A stretch of 64,000 nt of DNA, from NCBI GenBank assembly GCA_036389255.1, contig DASVQI010000012.1:62001-126000 (forward strand), in the 5' to 3' direction. Below the pieces are notes generated by a model that worked only from the letters and a program-made list of their open reading frames with translations, did no database searches and was not told where the DNA came from. Position numbers and translations under genes: made by a program. Position 1 is the first letter of the stretch, and each line of letters opens with the position of its first letter. Shown here in pieces: positions 24,733 to 32,135 of the stretch. This DNA is from JACVRN01 sp036389255. GTDB lineage: Bacteria > Acidobacteriota > Blastocatellia > Pyrinomonadales > Pyrinomonadaceae.

Positions 24733-25317
24733 ATGACTGCCGAAACGCTCGCGCCGGGACGTAAAGCGCTGTGGCCCGGCCTCATCATAGCGGCAGTTCT
24801 GGCCGCAACTGCTCTCGTGCTGCACGCACAGGGCCGGTTGTGGCTCTGCTCCTGCGGCTACCTGCTGCCGTGGACTGGCAACGCGTGGAGCGCTGACAAC
24901 TCGCAGCACTTCTCAGACCCTTACAGCTTCACACACGTACTGCACGGCTTTATGTTCTGCTGGCTGCTGTGGCTGCTCTTCCCGAAGTGGAAGCTTCGCT
25001 GGCGGTTCGTTGTGGCAGTCTCCGCAGAGGCTCTGTGGGAAGTCGTTGAGAACTCTAGCTATGTGATAGAGCGATACCGCGCGGCTACGGCAGCGCTGGG
25101 CTATCAAGGCGACACGGTCGTCAATTCTCTGGGCGACATTCTATTTTGCGCCGTGGGCTTTCTGCTGGCCGAACGCCTTGGCTTTCGCCGCTCGCTCGTC
25201 CTCTTCTTTCTGACCGAAGCGGTCTTGCTAATCCTTATCAGAGACAGCCTGCTCCTGAACATACTGATGCTGCTCTACCCCTTGGACGCAGTCAAAGTCT
25301 GGCAGACGGCCCATTAG
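24733..25317 (+). CDS. DUF2585 (UPF0314) membrane protein
   Basis: The 194-residue product has about five membrane segments and the family hallmarks LWLCSCGYLLPW, SQHFSDPYSFTHVLHGF, ALWEVVENSSYVIERYR and GDTVVNSLGD. The function of the family is unknown. The conserved His, Glu and Arg residues sit at membrane borders, which hints at an enzyme or ligand pocket. It follows the metallo-beta-lactamase-fold gene by 39 bases and may share its transcript. Its stop lies only two bases from that of the convergent guaB gene. Confidence 0.9.
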   Translation: MTAETLAPGRKALWPGLIIAAVLAATALVLHAQGRLWLCSCGYLLPWTGNAWSADNSQHFSDPYSFTHVLHGFMFCWLLWLLFPKWKLRWRFVVAVSAEALWEVVENSSYVIERYRAATAALGYQGDTVVNSLGDILFCAVGFLLAERLGFRRSLVLFFLTEAVLLILIRDSLLLNILMLLYPLDAVKVWQTAH

Positions 25318-25319
25318 CT

Positions 25320-26786
25320 TTATTCAAGACGATAGTTCGGCGCTTCCTTCGTGATGATGACGTCGTGTACGTGCGACTCTCTGAGGCCAGCCGAAGTTAT
25401 GCGCACGAAGCTAGTCTTCTCCTGAAACTCTTTTATGTTACGGCAGCCCGTGTACCCCATGCCGGAGCGTAAGCCCCCTACCAGTTGAGTGACCATGTCA
25501 GCGAGCGTGCCGCGATAGGGAACGCGCCCCTCTATGCCTTCTGGCACAAGCTTGGATTCGTTGTGCGTGTCTTCCTGACTGTAGCGGTCGCGCGAGCCTT
25601 CGCGCATGGCCCCGATTGAGCCCATGCCGCGATAGGACTTGAAGGAGCGGCCCTGATAGAGAATCACCTCGCCCGGAGCCTCTTCGGTTCCGGCAAAGAG
25701 CGAGCCAATCATCACCACGTCAGCGCCCGCAGCAATCGCCTTGGCCACGTCGCCTGAAAACTTTACGCCGCCGTCCGAGATGACCGGCACGTTCGCCTCT
25801 CGCGCAGCCTGCACGGCCGATTGAATAGCGGAAATCTGCGGCACGCCCGCGCCCGTGACGACTCTGGTCGTGCAGATTGAGCCGGGGCCTATGCCTACCT
25901 TTATGGCGTCAACGCCCGCGTCAATAAGCTCGCGTGCGCCTACCGTGGTGGCTATGTTTCCGGCTACGAGCTGCGTGTCGGGGTGGCGTCGCTTGATTTC
26001 CCGCACGGCTTCGACCACGCGCGTAGAGTGGCCGTGCGCCGTGTCTATCACCAGACAATCCACGCGCGCTCTTACAAGCTCGTCGGCGCGCTCTCTGAAA
26101 TCTCCGGTCGCGCCTATGGCTGCGGCGCAGCGCAGGCGGCCAAGGTCGTCCTTCGCGGCGTTCGGATACTTGATTGCCTTCTGTATGTCTTTGACCGTGA
26201 TGAGCCCCTTGAGGTGCTTGTCGCCGTCTATGACCAGAAGCTTTTCAATACGATGCTTCTGCAAGACGGCCTTGGCCTGGTCGAGCGTGGTGCCGACAGG
26301 GACTGTCACGAGCGGCTGCGGCGTCATCACTTCCGAGACGGGTATCTCGTAGCGAGTCTCAAATCTCAAGTCGCGGTTGGTGATGATGCCCACGAGGTGG
26401 CCGCCTTCGTCAACGACGGGGACGCCGCTAATGTGATAGCGCTCCATGACGGCGAGCGCGTCGCGCACGGGCCGGTCGGGCCGTATCGTCACGGGGTCTA
26501 CAATCATGCCGGATTCCGAGCGCTTCACCTTGTCCACCTCTTCGGACTGGCGCTCTATGGGGAGGTTCTTGTGTATCACGCCGATGCCGCCCTGCTGCGC
26601 CAGAGCTATGGCGAGCGCGGCCTCCGTCACGGTGTCCATGGCGGACGAGCAGAGCGGAATCTGAAGGCGTATGCCGCGCGTAAACTGGGTGGAGGTGTCC
26701 GTCTCGTTGGGCAGCACGTCCGAGCGCGCCGGCATTAACAGAACGTCGTCAAAAGTCAGTCCTTCCTGAATATCCGGTTTAGTCAT
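25320..26786 (-). CDS. guaB: Inosine-5'-monophosphate dehydrogenase
   Basis: This enzyme oxidises IMP to XMP with NAD, the committed step of GMP synthesis. The 488-residue chain is full length. It has a catalytic TIM barrel with the Cys loop GPGSICTTR, the flap Arg-Tyr region SRDRYSQEDTHNESKLVPEG, and a CBS pair inserted at about 95-205. The ATG at 26786 begins TKPDIQEGLTFDDVLL, the normal family start; AGGAG is 15 bases upstream, longer than ideal. A hairpin terminator of the upstream rodZ-like gene separates the two. Confidence 0.97.
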   Translation of the reverse strand: MTKPDIQEGLTFDDVLLMPARSDVLPNETDTSTQFTRGIRLQIPLCSSAMDTVTEAALAIALAQQGGIGVIHKNLPIERQSEEVDKVKRSESGMIVDPVTIRPDRPVRDALAVMERYHISGVPVVDEGGHLVGIITNRDLRFETRYEIPVSEVMTPQPLVTVPVGTTLDQAKAVLQKHRIEKLLVIDGDKHLKGLITVKDIQKAIKYPNAAKDDLGRLRCAAAIGATGDFRERADELVRARVDCLVIDTAHGHSTRVVEAVREIKRRHPDTQLVAGNIATTVGARELIDAGVDAIKVGIGPGSICTTRVVTGAGVPQISAIQSAVQAAREANVPVISDGGVKFSGDVAKAIAAGADVVMIGSLFAGTEEAPGEVILYQGRSFKSYRGMGSIGAMREGSRDRYSQEDTHNESKLVPEGIEGRVPYRGTLADMVTQLVGGLRSGMGYTGCRNIKEFQEKTSFVRITSAGLRESHVHDVIITKEAPNYRLE

Positions 26787-26860
26787 AATGGCTGTTAAAT
26801 ACTCCTTCCGATGAAAGCTCCGGGCGGGATGCTCATGTCTCAATCAGGTTTGCTTCAAGT

Positions 26861-26894
26861 ATAAAACGAAATGCCCGCATCTCTAAGCGGGCAT
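26861..26894 (-). terminator. Rho-independent terminator of the rodZ-like gene
   Basis: ATGCCCGC and GCGGGCAT (26871-26878 and 26887-26894) pair perfectly around an eight-base loop. On the minus strand they are followed by TTCGTTTTAT. It lies about 107 bases past the rodZ-like stop. Confidence 0.8.
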
Positions 26895-27001
26895 CATGAA
26901 AGAGCGTGAACTGTTGCGTGCGGCTCTCCGGCAGACCTTCTTCTTCTGACCGAATGTGCAGAGCCTCTCGTGCCGCAATGGCGCTGGCGGCGACCTCGAA
27001 T

Positions 27002-27811
27002 TTACTGCGAAAGCTGTCCGTAATTTTCCTTGGTGATGACTATCTCGGCAAGGTTCCCGCGTGACTCCGGGCTAACTTTTGCCGGGCGATTATTGATGCT
27101 GACTTCCAGCGCATTCACTTTGCTGCGAGAGACAAGAACGCTTACGCGCTCCGTTGGCTTGAACTCCCTCGTCTCGTCCGCCTGAAGCATCAGTTCGGAC
27201 GACACGCCGTCGTCAACCTTCGACCTAGTCCAGACGCTCTCGCCCCGCGCCTTAATCTGTACAGTAAAGCCTCCTGCGGGGTCTGAAGCGCCCGGCGCTG
27301 TACCGGCTGCCGGGGCGGCCCCCGTGTTAGCCGTAGCCGGTTGACTCACGCCCGTCTGGCCTGTCTGCTGAGTGGGCGGCGCGCTTCCCTCGTCCGAGCC
27401 AATGGAAGCCTCCCGGCGCTGATACCAGTGCATCGCCGCGTAGACTCCCAGAGAGATAACCGCCAGTATCAGAATCGTCAGAAGCAGCGTGACGAGCGGA
27501 GAGCGCGAGTTGCCGTCCGTGTAGACTCGCGGCTGGTAGGGCGTGGAGACGACATCGTCGGGCGAGGTGCCCTGCTCTTTCGCCGTGCGCGCGTAAGCCT
27601 CAAGAGCCTCCTTTTCATCAAAGCCTATGTACTTGGCATAAGCCTTTATGAAGCTCTTGTTGAAGATGCCGCCCGGCAGACGCTTGTAGTCGTCCGACTC
27701 GATTGCTTCAAGATAGCGCGTGGAGATGCGTGTTTGCTCGGATATTTCGCGCAGCGTGATTCCGCGCGCCTCACGTGCGAGCCGCAGTTGTTCCCCAAAA
27801 GATGTTGCCAT
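27002..27811 (-). CDS. RodZ-like protein: helix-turn-helix, membrane helix, periplasmic domain
   Basis: The 269-residue product has an N-terminal Xre/RodZ helix-turn-helix (about 1-70: FGEQLRLAREARGITLREISEQTRISTRYLEAIE), a juxtamembrane stretch, one membrane helix (about 110-130), a Gly/Pro/Ala linker and a C-terminal DUF4115-type beta domain. That is the RodZ architecture, a cytoskeletal cell-shape protein linking MreB to the wall. ATG 27811 was chosen because the HTH begins there; the frame runs open to 28030 without further homology. A consensus-like sigma-70 promoter lies about 170 bases upstream. No mre genes are adjacent. Confidence 0.9.
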   Translation of the reverse strand: MATSFGEQLRLAREARGITLREISEQTRISTRYLEAIESDDYKRLPGGIFNKSFIKAYAKYIGFDEKEALEAYARTAKEQGTSPDDVVSTPYQPRVYTDGNSRSPLVTLLLTILILAVISLGVYAAMHWYQRREASIGSDEGSAPPTQQTGQTGVSQPATANTGAAPAAGTAPGASDPAGGFTVQIKARGESVWTRSKVDDGVSSELMLQADETREFKPTERVSVLVSRSKVNALEVSINNRPAKVSPESRGNLAEIVITKENYGQLSQ

Positions 27812-28141
27812 CACCAATCTGCGTCCGCCCTTCGGGAGTCTGAAATTTGGGGCAAAAGATAAACCTCTCTGACCTGCTCCGTAAAGAACATACTCAAGCT
27901 TCGATTCCGAAGAGCCTCTGTAAATAAGCTTGCCGAAGTTACGTCGCGCCCTCGACTGAGGCAGGCCAAAGTACCGTTTGCGCGCACTATAACGTGCGCG
28001 GCTAAACATTGTCAAACTTTTGTTCGGCAAATGCTTGCACGCGGTCTTGAAACTTTCGTCGCGCGGTGATACGTTGATGCAATCGAAAGCAATGAACCGT
28101 TCCTTTTAATTTCTACAACTGAAGAATCGAGGATACCCAAA
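27812..28141. other. Divergent regulatory region between rodZ-like gene and BMC locus
   Basis: This 330-base stretch carries the rodZ promoter (27986-28015), a palindrome CGCGCAC/GTGCGCG at 27981-28000 covering its -10, and an ECF-like TGAAAC at 28048-28053 with CGTT at 28072-28075 on the plus strand in front of the BMC shell gene. No gene is apparent. Confidence 0.5.
27986..28015 (-). promoter_or_regulatory. Sigma-70 promoter with palindromic -10 region, rodZ-like gene
   Basis: On the minus strand TTGACA (complement of 28010-28015) and TATAGT (complement of 27986-27991) are 18 bases apart. The -10 lies in the loop of a 7-bp-arm palindrome (27981-28000), a possible operator. Confidence 0.75.
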
Positions 28142-28552
28142 ATGCCTCTCGAAGCACTTGGAATGGTGGAGACTAAAGGCTTTGTCGGCGCAGTCGAAGC
28201 CGCCGACGCCATGGTCAAGGCCGCCAACGTACAGCTCTTAGGTAAAGAATATATAGGCGCAGGCTACGTCACGATTTTTGTGCGCGGCGACGTGGGCGCA
28301 GTCAAAGCGGCGACGGACGCCGGAGCCGCAGCAGCCCGCCGCGTGGGCGAGCTAATCAGCGTACACGTCATCCCGCGCCCGCACGGAGAAGTCGAGCGCG
28401 TGCTGCCCACGAATGGCCGCACGGGCTACAGCCCGGACGAGCGCGCCATAGGCGGCGGCTCGGCAGGCCAACTGAGCGAAGGCGACGCAGGCGGCGGCGG
28501 TAGCCGCTCCCTTTCCGGCTCGCGCGAGAACAACAAGGAGAGAGCGAAATAA
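28142..28552 (+). CDS. BMC-H microcompartment shell protein with extended tail
   Basis: This hexamer-forming shell protein starts MPLEALGMVETKGFVGAVEAADAMVKAANVQLLG, the PduA/EutM/CcmK-type BMC fold, ending at about residue 85 with HVIPRPHGEVERVLP. Hexamers tile the facets of a protein organelle and let small metabolites through the central pore. The chain is 136 residues; the last 45 or so are a Gly/Ser-rich, charged tail not found in minimal BMC-H proteins. GAGG lies ten bases before the ATG. It heads a run of co-directional BMC genes. A second, shorter BMC-H gene is at 34445. Confidence 0.95.
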   Translation: MPLEALGMVETKGFVGAVEAADAMVKAANVQLLGKEYIGAGYVTIFVRGDVGAVKAATDAGAAAARRVGELISVHVIPRPHGEVERVLPTNGRTGYSPDERAIGGGSAGQLSEGDAGGGGSRSLSGSRENNKERAK

Positions 28553-28554
28553 AG

Positions 28555-28630
28555 CAGTGATGAGTGACAAGTGAGAAGCGACGAGCAAGAAGTTTTTTCC
28601 TGACACTCGTCACTCATCACTTGTCACTGC
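28555..28630. repeat. Heptad-type hairpin element (AGTGANN class)
   Basis: From 28556 the left side reads in sevens as AGTGATG, AGTGACA and further AGTGANN or AGCGANN units; the right side (28606-28630) is CACTCGT, CACTCAT and related complements. It lies between the shell gene and the aldehyde dehydrogenase gene. The same unit occurs at 60319-60373. Confidence 0.85.
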
Positions 28631-28646
28631 TCTTTGGAGGTGCATC

Positions 28647-30569
28647 ATGTCGGTTGATAAAGACCTGGTGTCGGTACAGCAGGCGCGTGACTTGGTCGAG
28701 GCGGCTCACCGCGCTCAGGTCGAGATGGCTCGGTTCGATCAGGCAAAGATTGACCGCATCTGCGAGGCCATGGCGCGAGCGGCGCTCCGCGAGGCTGCGC
28801 GCCTTGGCGCTATGGCCGTGGAAGAGACAGGCTACGGGATTCCCGCCGATAAGGAGACGAAGAACCGCTTTGCCTCCGAGAATGTTTGGAACTACTTCAA
28901 GGGCCTGCGCACGGTCGGCGTCGTCTCCGAGTCTAAGGACGTGGTCGAGATTGCATCTCCTCGTGGCGTGGTGGCCGGAATCATTCCTTCCACCAATCCA
29001 ACATCAACCGCCATCTTCAAGTGCCTGATTGCCATCAAGTCCCGCAACGCGATTGTCCTGAGCCCGCATCCGTCGGCTGCGCGCTGCATCAACGAGACGG
29101 TCAAAGTCATAAAAGAGGCGGCCATCAAAGAGGGCCTGCCCGCAGAAGCCATAGGCTGCATGACGACCGCAACGATTGAAGGCACGGAAGCCCTGATGAA
29201 GCACAAGCAGACGGCCGTGATTCTGGCCACGGGCGGCATAGGGCTCGTGCGTGCCGCTTATTCATCCGGGAAGCCTGCCTTCGGCGTAGGGCCGGGCAAC
29301 GTGCCCGTCTTCGTAGAGAGAAGCGCGAACATAGCCAAAGCCGTGCAGGACATTCTGACCGGCAAGACCTTTGACAACGGAACCATCTGCGCTTCGGAGC
29401 AGGCCGTCGTTTGTGACGCGCCGGTTGAGAAAGAGGTGAGAGAGCAGTTTCGCGCACAGGGCGCGCACTTCCTCAGCGCGGCCGAAGCCGAGCAGTTAGC
29501 CAAAGTCGTAGCCACGCCGCAGCGCTCCTTGAATCCCGGCATCGTCGGCAAATCCGTTGAAGTCATAGCGAAGCTTGCGGGGCTGAATGTACCTTCCGGC
29601 ACGCGTTGCCTTATGGCGGACGTTGGCGGTGTGGGCCGGGACTTCCCGCTCTCTATGGAGAAGCTTTCGCCCATACTGGCTTTCTACGTGGAAGACGGTG
29701 TGACAAAAGGCGCTGCTCGCTGCTTTGAAATCCTGAGCTACGGCGGCATGGGCCACACCGCAGGCATTCACACGCAGTCGCGCGAAGCGGCCGTGCGCTA
29801 TGGCGCGGAGATGCCCGCCTCGCGCATCACCGTCAACACGCCTACGACGCACGGAGCGATAGGCTTCTCGACGGCTCTTCCGCCTTCAATGACTCTGGGC
29901 TGCGGCTCATGGGGCGGAAACGTCACGTCGGACAACGTCTCGCCGCTTCACCTGATGGACATCAAGCGCGTGGCCTTTGAGACTAGGCCGGTCAAGAGCA
30001 CGCGTCCCGCAGTCTCCGCGCAGAAGCCTATCGAGATGCAGTCTCCTGCTCTTGCTCAATCGTCAGCGACAGGCGGCAAGGGCATTGGCCGCGAAGAGAT
30101 TGCCGCCATCGTTGACCGCTTTCTGGCCGGGCGCGGCGACTCCGGCACGGCTGCTACGGGCGGACACGCAACGCTTCACGCCACTGAATCGCCCGCGCCG
30201 TATCAGTCAATGACGGACGTGAGCGGCGTAGGCAAGTACGCTGCGCCCGACGCTGCCCCGCACGCCGAAGCTGCTCCAACGGCCGTAGCCTCTAACGGAG
30301 GAAACGGCTCCGGAAACGGAGCGCCGCAGCCGCCAGCGCCGCCCGTCGCTTCGACGCAGCCCGCGCCCGCACAGGCCGGTGCAGCCAATTCGCCGCAGCC
30401 CGCGCCGGGCTCGAACGGCAACAGCCGGAAGGCCGTGGATTTCGTCAGCGAAGACGATGTGCGTCGCGCCATGCAGAAGGGCGAGAAGATTTACGTAAAC
30501 GCTCGCACCATCATCACGCCGTCCGCGCGTGACATGGGCGAACCGGCCGAGGTCTTTGCGAAAGTTTGA
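28647..30569 (+). CDS. CoA-acylating aldehyde dehydrogenase of a BMC, with C-terminal extensions
   Basis: This enzyme of the EutE/PduP type converts a short aldehyde plus CoA and NAD to acyl-CoA inside a microcompartment. Residues 1 to about 445 are the dehydrogenase, with the catalytic Cys248 in FDNGTICASEQ. The chain is 640 residues, well above the family's usual 460-490. Residues 480-496 (GREEIAAIVDRFLAGRG) look like an encapsulation helix. A long Pro/Ala/Gly linker follows, then a conserved-looking tail at 597-632 with EDDVRRAM and TIITPSARDMG, which resembles the N-terminal segment of EutQ/EutT-type proteins. GGAGG precedes the ATG at 28647. Confidence 0.93.
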   Translation: MSVDKDLVSVQQARDLVEAAHRAQVEMARFDQAKIDRICEAMARAALREAARLGAMAVEETGYGIPADKETKNRFASENVWNYFKGLRTVGVVSESKDVVEIASPRGVVAGIIPSTNPTSTAIFKCLIAIKSRNAIVLSPHPSAARCINETVKVIKEAAIKEGLPAEAIGCMTTATIEGTEALMKHKQTAVILATGGIGLVRAAYSSGKPAFGVGPGNVPVFVERSANIAKAVQDILTGKTFDNGTICASEQAVVCDAPVEKEVREQFRAQGAHFLSAAEAEQLAKVVATPQRSLNPGIVGKSVEVIAKLAGLNVPSGTRCLMADVGGVGRDFPLSMEKLSPILAFYVEDGVTKGAARCFEILSYGGMGHTAGIHTQSREAAVRYGAEMPASRITVNTPTTHGAIGFSTALPPSMTLGCGSWGGNVTSDNVSPLHLMDIKRVAFETRPVKSTRPAVSAQKPIEMQSPALAQSSATGGKGIGREEIAAIVDRFLAGRGDSGTAATGGHATLHATESPAPYQSMTDVSGVGKYAAPDAAPHAEAAPTAVASNGGNGSGNGAPQPPAPPVASTQPAPAQAGAANSPQPAPGSNGNSRKAVDFVSEDDVRRAMQKGEKIYVNARTIITPSARDMGEPAEVFAKV

Positions 30570-30573
30570 AAGA

Positions 30574-30642
30574 CAGGTGTCGGGTATCAGGTGTCAGGTG
30601 CCGGGAAGGGCAAACCTCTGACACCCGGCACCCGGCACCCTA
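30574..30642. repeat. Heptad-type hairpin element (AGGTGTC class)
   Basis: CAGGTGT, CGGGTAT and two more similar sevens (30574-30601) are complemented by CTGACAC and CCGGCAC units at 30618-30642. It fills the gap between the aldehyde dehydrogenase gene and the BMC-P gene. The same unit appears inverted at 48573-48600. Confidence 0.85.
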
Positions 30643-30652
30643 TAACCTTTTT

Positions 30653-30982
30653 ATGTTTTTAGGAAAAGTAGTCGGTACAGTTTGGTCAACTAAGAAGACG
30701 CCTGATTTGGAGGGCGTCCGTTTTTTGATTGTGCATCCGTTTGACCTGGACAAGGAGCCTACGAAGAACATAGTCGTAGTAGCAGACCGGCTGGGCGCAG
30801 GCGTGGGAGAGACGGTCATGGTCGCTTACGGCAAGGCTGCGCGCTCGGCCATAGGCAATCAGGAGATGTCAATCGAAGCCGCCGTGGTGGGCATAGTTGA
30901 CCGCATGGATATACAGGACACGCCCTCGGACGAACTGCGCGAAAATGCGCGCGAGCTGCACGCGGGAGACAACAGGAAATAG
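30653..30982 (+). CDS. BMC-P (EutN/CcmL) pentameric vertex protein
   Basis: The 109-residue product begins MFLGKVVGTVWSTKKTPDLEG and continues through the EutN/CcmL core (VVADRLGAGVGETVMVAYGKAAR, then VVGIVDRMDI). Pentamers of this fold cap the vertices of the microcompartment shell. About 18 polar residues follow the core. The ATG at 30653 has no ribosome binding site; TATAAC lies exactly six bases upstream, so leaderless translation from an internal promoter is possible, besides read-through from the upstream gene. The ACT-domain gene starts nine bases after the stop. Confidence 0.94.
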   Translation: MFLGKVVGTVWSTKKTPDLEGVRFLIVHPFDLDKEPTKNIVVVADRLGAGVGETVMVAYGKAARSAIGNQEMSIEAAVVGIVDRMDIQDTPSDELRENARELHAGDNRK

Positions 30983-30991
30983 CCTCTTATA

Positions 30992-31486
30992 ATGGCAAAT
31001 GAAGAGTTGATTTACAGGATTACGCGGGCCGTTTACGGTCGTCTGGGCACGGGGGCCGACGAGCGCGTCGTGGAGCAGCTTGTGACCGACATCTATCGCG
31101 CTATAGAGCCCGTGGTGGAGAACGGCGGTGGCTCCTCCGCTCAAGCGCAGCAGGATAGATACAGAGCAAGTGCCACTACGGCGCGAGAGCGCGAGGCGCG
31201 TGAGCAGGGAAGCGAGCAGCGATTGATTGTTTCTGTCTTCGGTCTTGACCATCCGGGTATAGTGGCGGGCGTCTCGCAGGTTCTGGCAGAGGCCGATTGC
31301 AGCATCATAGACATCAATCAGACCGTGGTGCAGAGCAAGTTCGCCATGGTCATCATCGCTGACATGTCGCGCGCACGCGAGTCCGCCACGGCGCTCAAAG
31401 ACCGCTTCCGCAGAGAGGGCGAAAGGCTTGGCGTACGCATCTATGCCCAGCGCGAAGACCTCTTCAACGCCATGCACAGAATATGA
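30992..31486 (+). CDS. ACT-domain protein with N-terminal amphipathic helix
   Basis: Residues about 77-164 form an ACT domain of the UPF0237/GcvR type (RLIVSVFGLDHPGIVAGVSQVLAEADCSIIDINQTVV), a small-molecule sensor fold that usually binds amino acids. Plain UPF0237 proteins are about 90 residues, so the N-terminal 75 residues are extra: EELIYRITRAVYGRLG, then DERVVEQLVTDIYRAIEPVV, then a Gly/Ser/Gln linker. That resembles BMC cargo-targeting helices, which is inference. The gene sits nine bases after the vertex-protein gene. UPF0237 genes are commonly next to UPF0210 genes, and one follows here at 32136. Confidence 0.85.
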   Translation: MANEELIYRITRAVYGRLGTGADERVVEQLVTDIYRAIEPVVENGGGSSAQAQQDRYRASATTAREREAREQGSEQRLIVSVFGLDHPGIVAGVSQVLAEADCSIIDINQTVVQSKFAMVIIADMSRARESATALKDRFRREGERLGVRIYAQREDLFNAMHRI

Positions 31487-31490
31487 AGAA

Positions 31491-31568
31491 CAGTCTCCGG
31501 TTTTCAGTTTTCAGCAGAGCGACGGTTGCTTTTAACTGGAAACTGGGAACTGGAGACTGAAAACTGCT
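31491..31568. repeat. Heptad-type hairpin element (AACTGGR class)
   Basis: CAGTCTC, CGGTTTT and CAGTTTT units (31491-31511) are followed by their complement as AACTGGA, AACTGGG and related sevens (31534-31568). It fills the gap between the ACT-domain gene and the zinc-ribbon gene. Confidence 0.85.
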
Positions 31569-31571
31569 TTT

Positions 31572-32120
31572 ATGGAGCCTGAGATAGATCGTCGTTGTCC
31601 TGATTGTGGTGCGGCTGTGCGCGCGCGCTCGGCTTTTTGTCCGCAGTGCGGGCGGGCCATGAAATCGGAGGGGACGGGAGAGCCCGGCCCTGTTGAGCAG
31701 AAGAGCGCCGGGCAAGAGCCTGAAGTTCTGCTTGATGAGAAAAAAGACGGTAGCAATTCCACCAGACCCCTCAACGTCACGGCTCCTTCCATGAAAGCCA
31801 GCGACATGCCTTTACCGCCCGCGCCGAAGGCCGAGCCCATCTCACACCCGGCTCAGGTGGCGCGCGAGCAGATTGTTTCGGGAAAGGCCGTAGAGCCTTT
31901 GCCCGAGCCCAGAGCGCGCGGCAAAGGGCAGAGAGTAGTGGGCGCTGCGCGCGACGTTGTCGAGGAGCGGATTGGCCCGCGCGTGGAGAAGCTCAAGCAG
32001 GCTTCCAACGTCGTCTGGGGAGAAGCTCAGGACGACCCCAACCTGCGCTTTATTCTGGTCGCGGTCTTTCTCTTCATACTGGCGCTGGTCATCATACTGC
32101 TCGGCACTTATCTCAGATAG
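31572..32120 (+). CDS. Zinc-ribbon protein with C-terminal membrane anchor
   Basis: This 182-residue protein starts with a zinc ribbon (Cys9, Cys12, Cys23, Cys26; CPDCG and CPQCG), continues with about 125 residues of Pro/Glu/Lys-rich, low-complexity linker and ends with one membrane helix (about 158-180, FILVAVFLFILALVIILLGTYL). The topology suggests a cytoplasmic domain tethered to the inner membrane. The family is not recognised beyond this layout. It lies in the BMC run between the ACT and UPF0210 genes, so it may belong to that process, possibly linking it to the membrane. Confidence 0.85.
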   Translation: MEPEIDRRCPDCGAAVRARSAFCPQCGRAMKSEGTGEPGPVEQKSAGQEPEVLLDEKKDGSNSTRPLNVTAPSMKASDMPLPPAPKAEPISHPAQVAREQIVSGKAVEPLPEPRARGKGQRVVGAARDVVEERIGPRVEKLKQASNVVWGEAQDDPNLRFILVAVFLFILALVIILLGTYLR

Positions 32121-32135
32121 ATTCCCGGAAACTTC

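Noticed and set aside
28555..28630. Possible CRISPR array, because of short tandem units
   Set aside because: The units are seven bases long with no spacers and form hairpins with their own complement; no cas genes are present.
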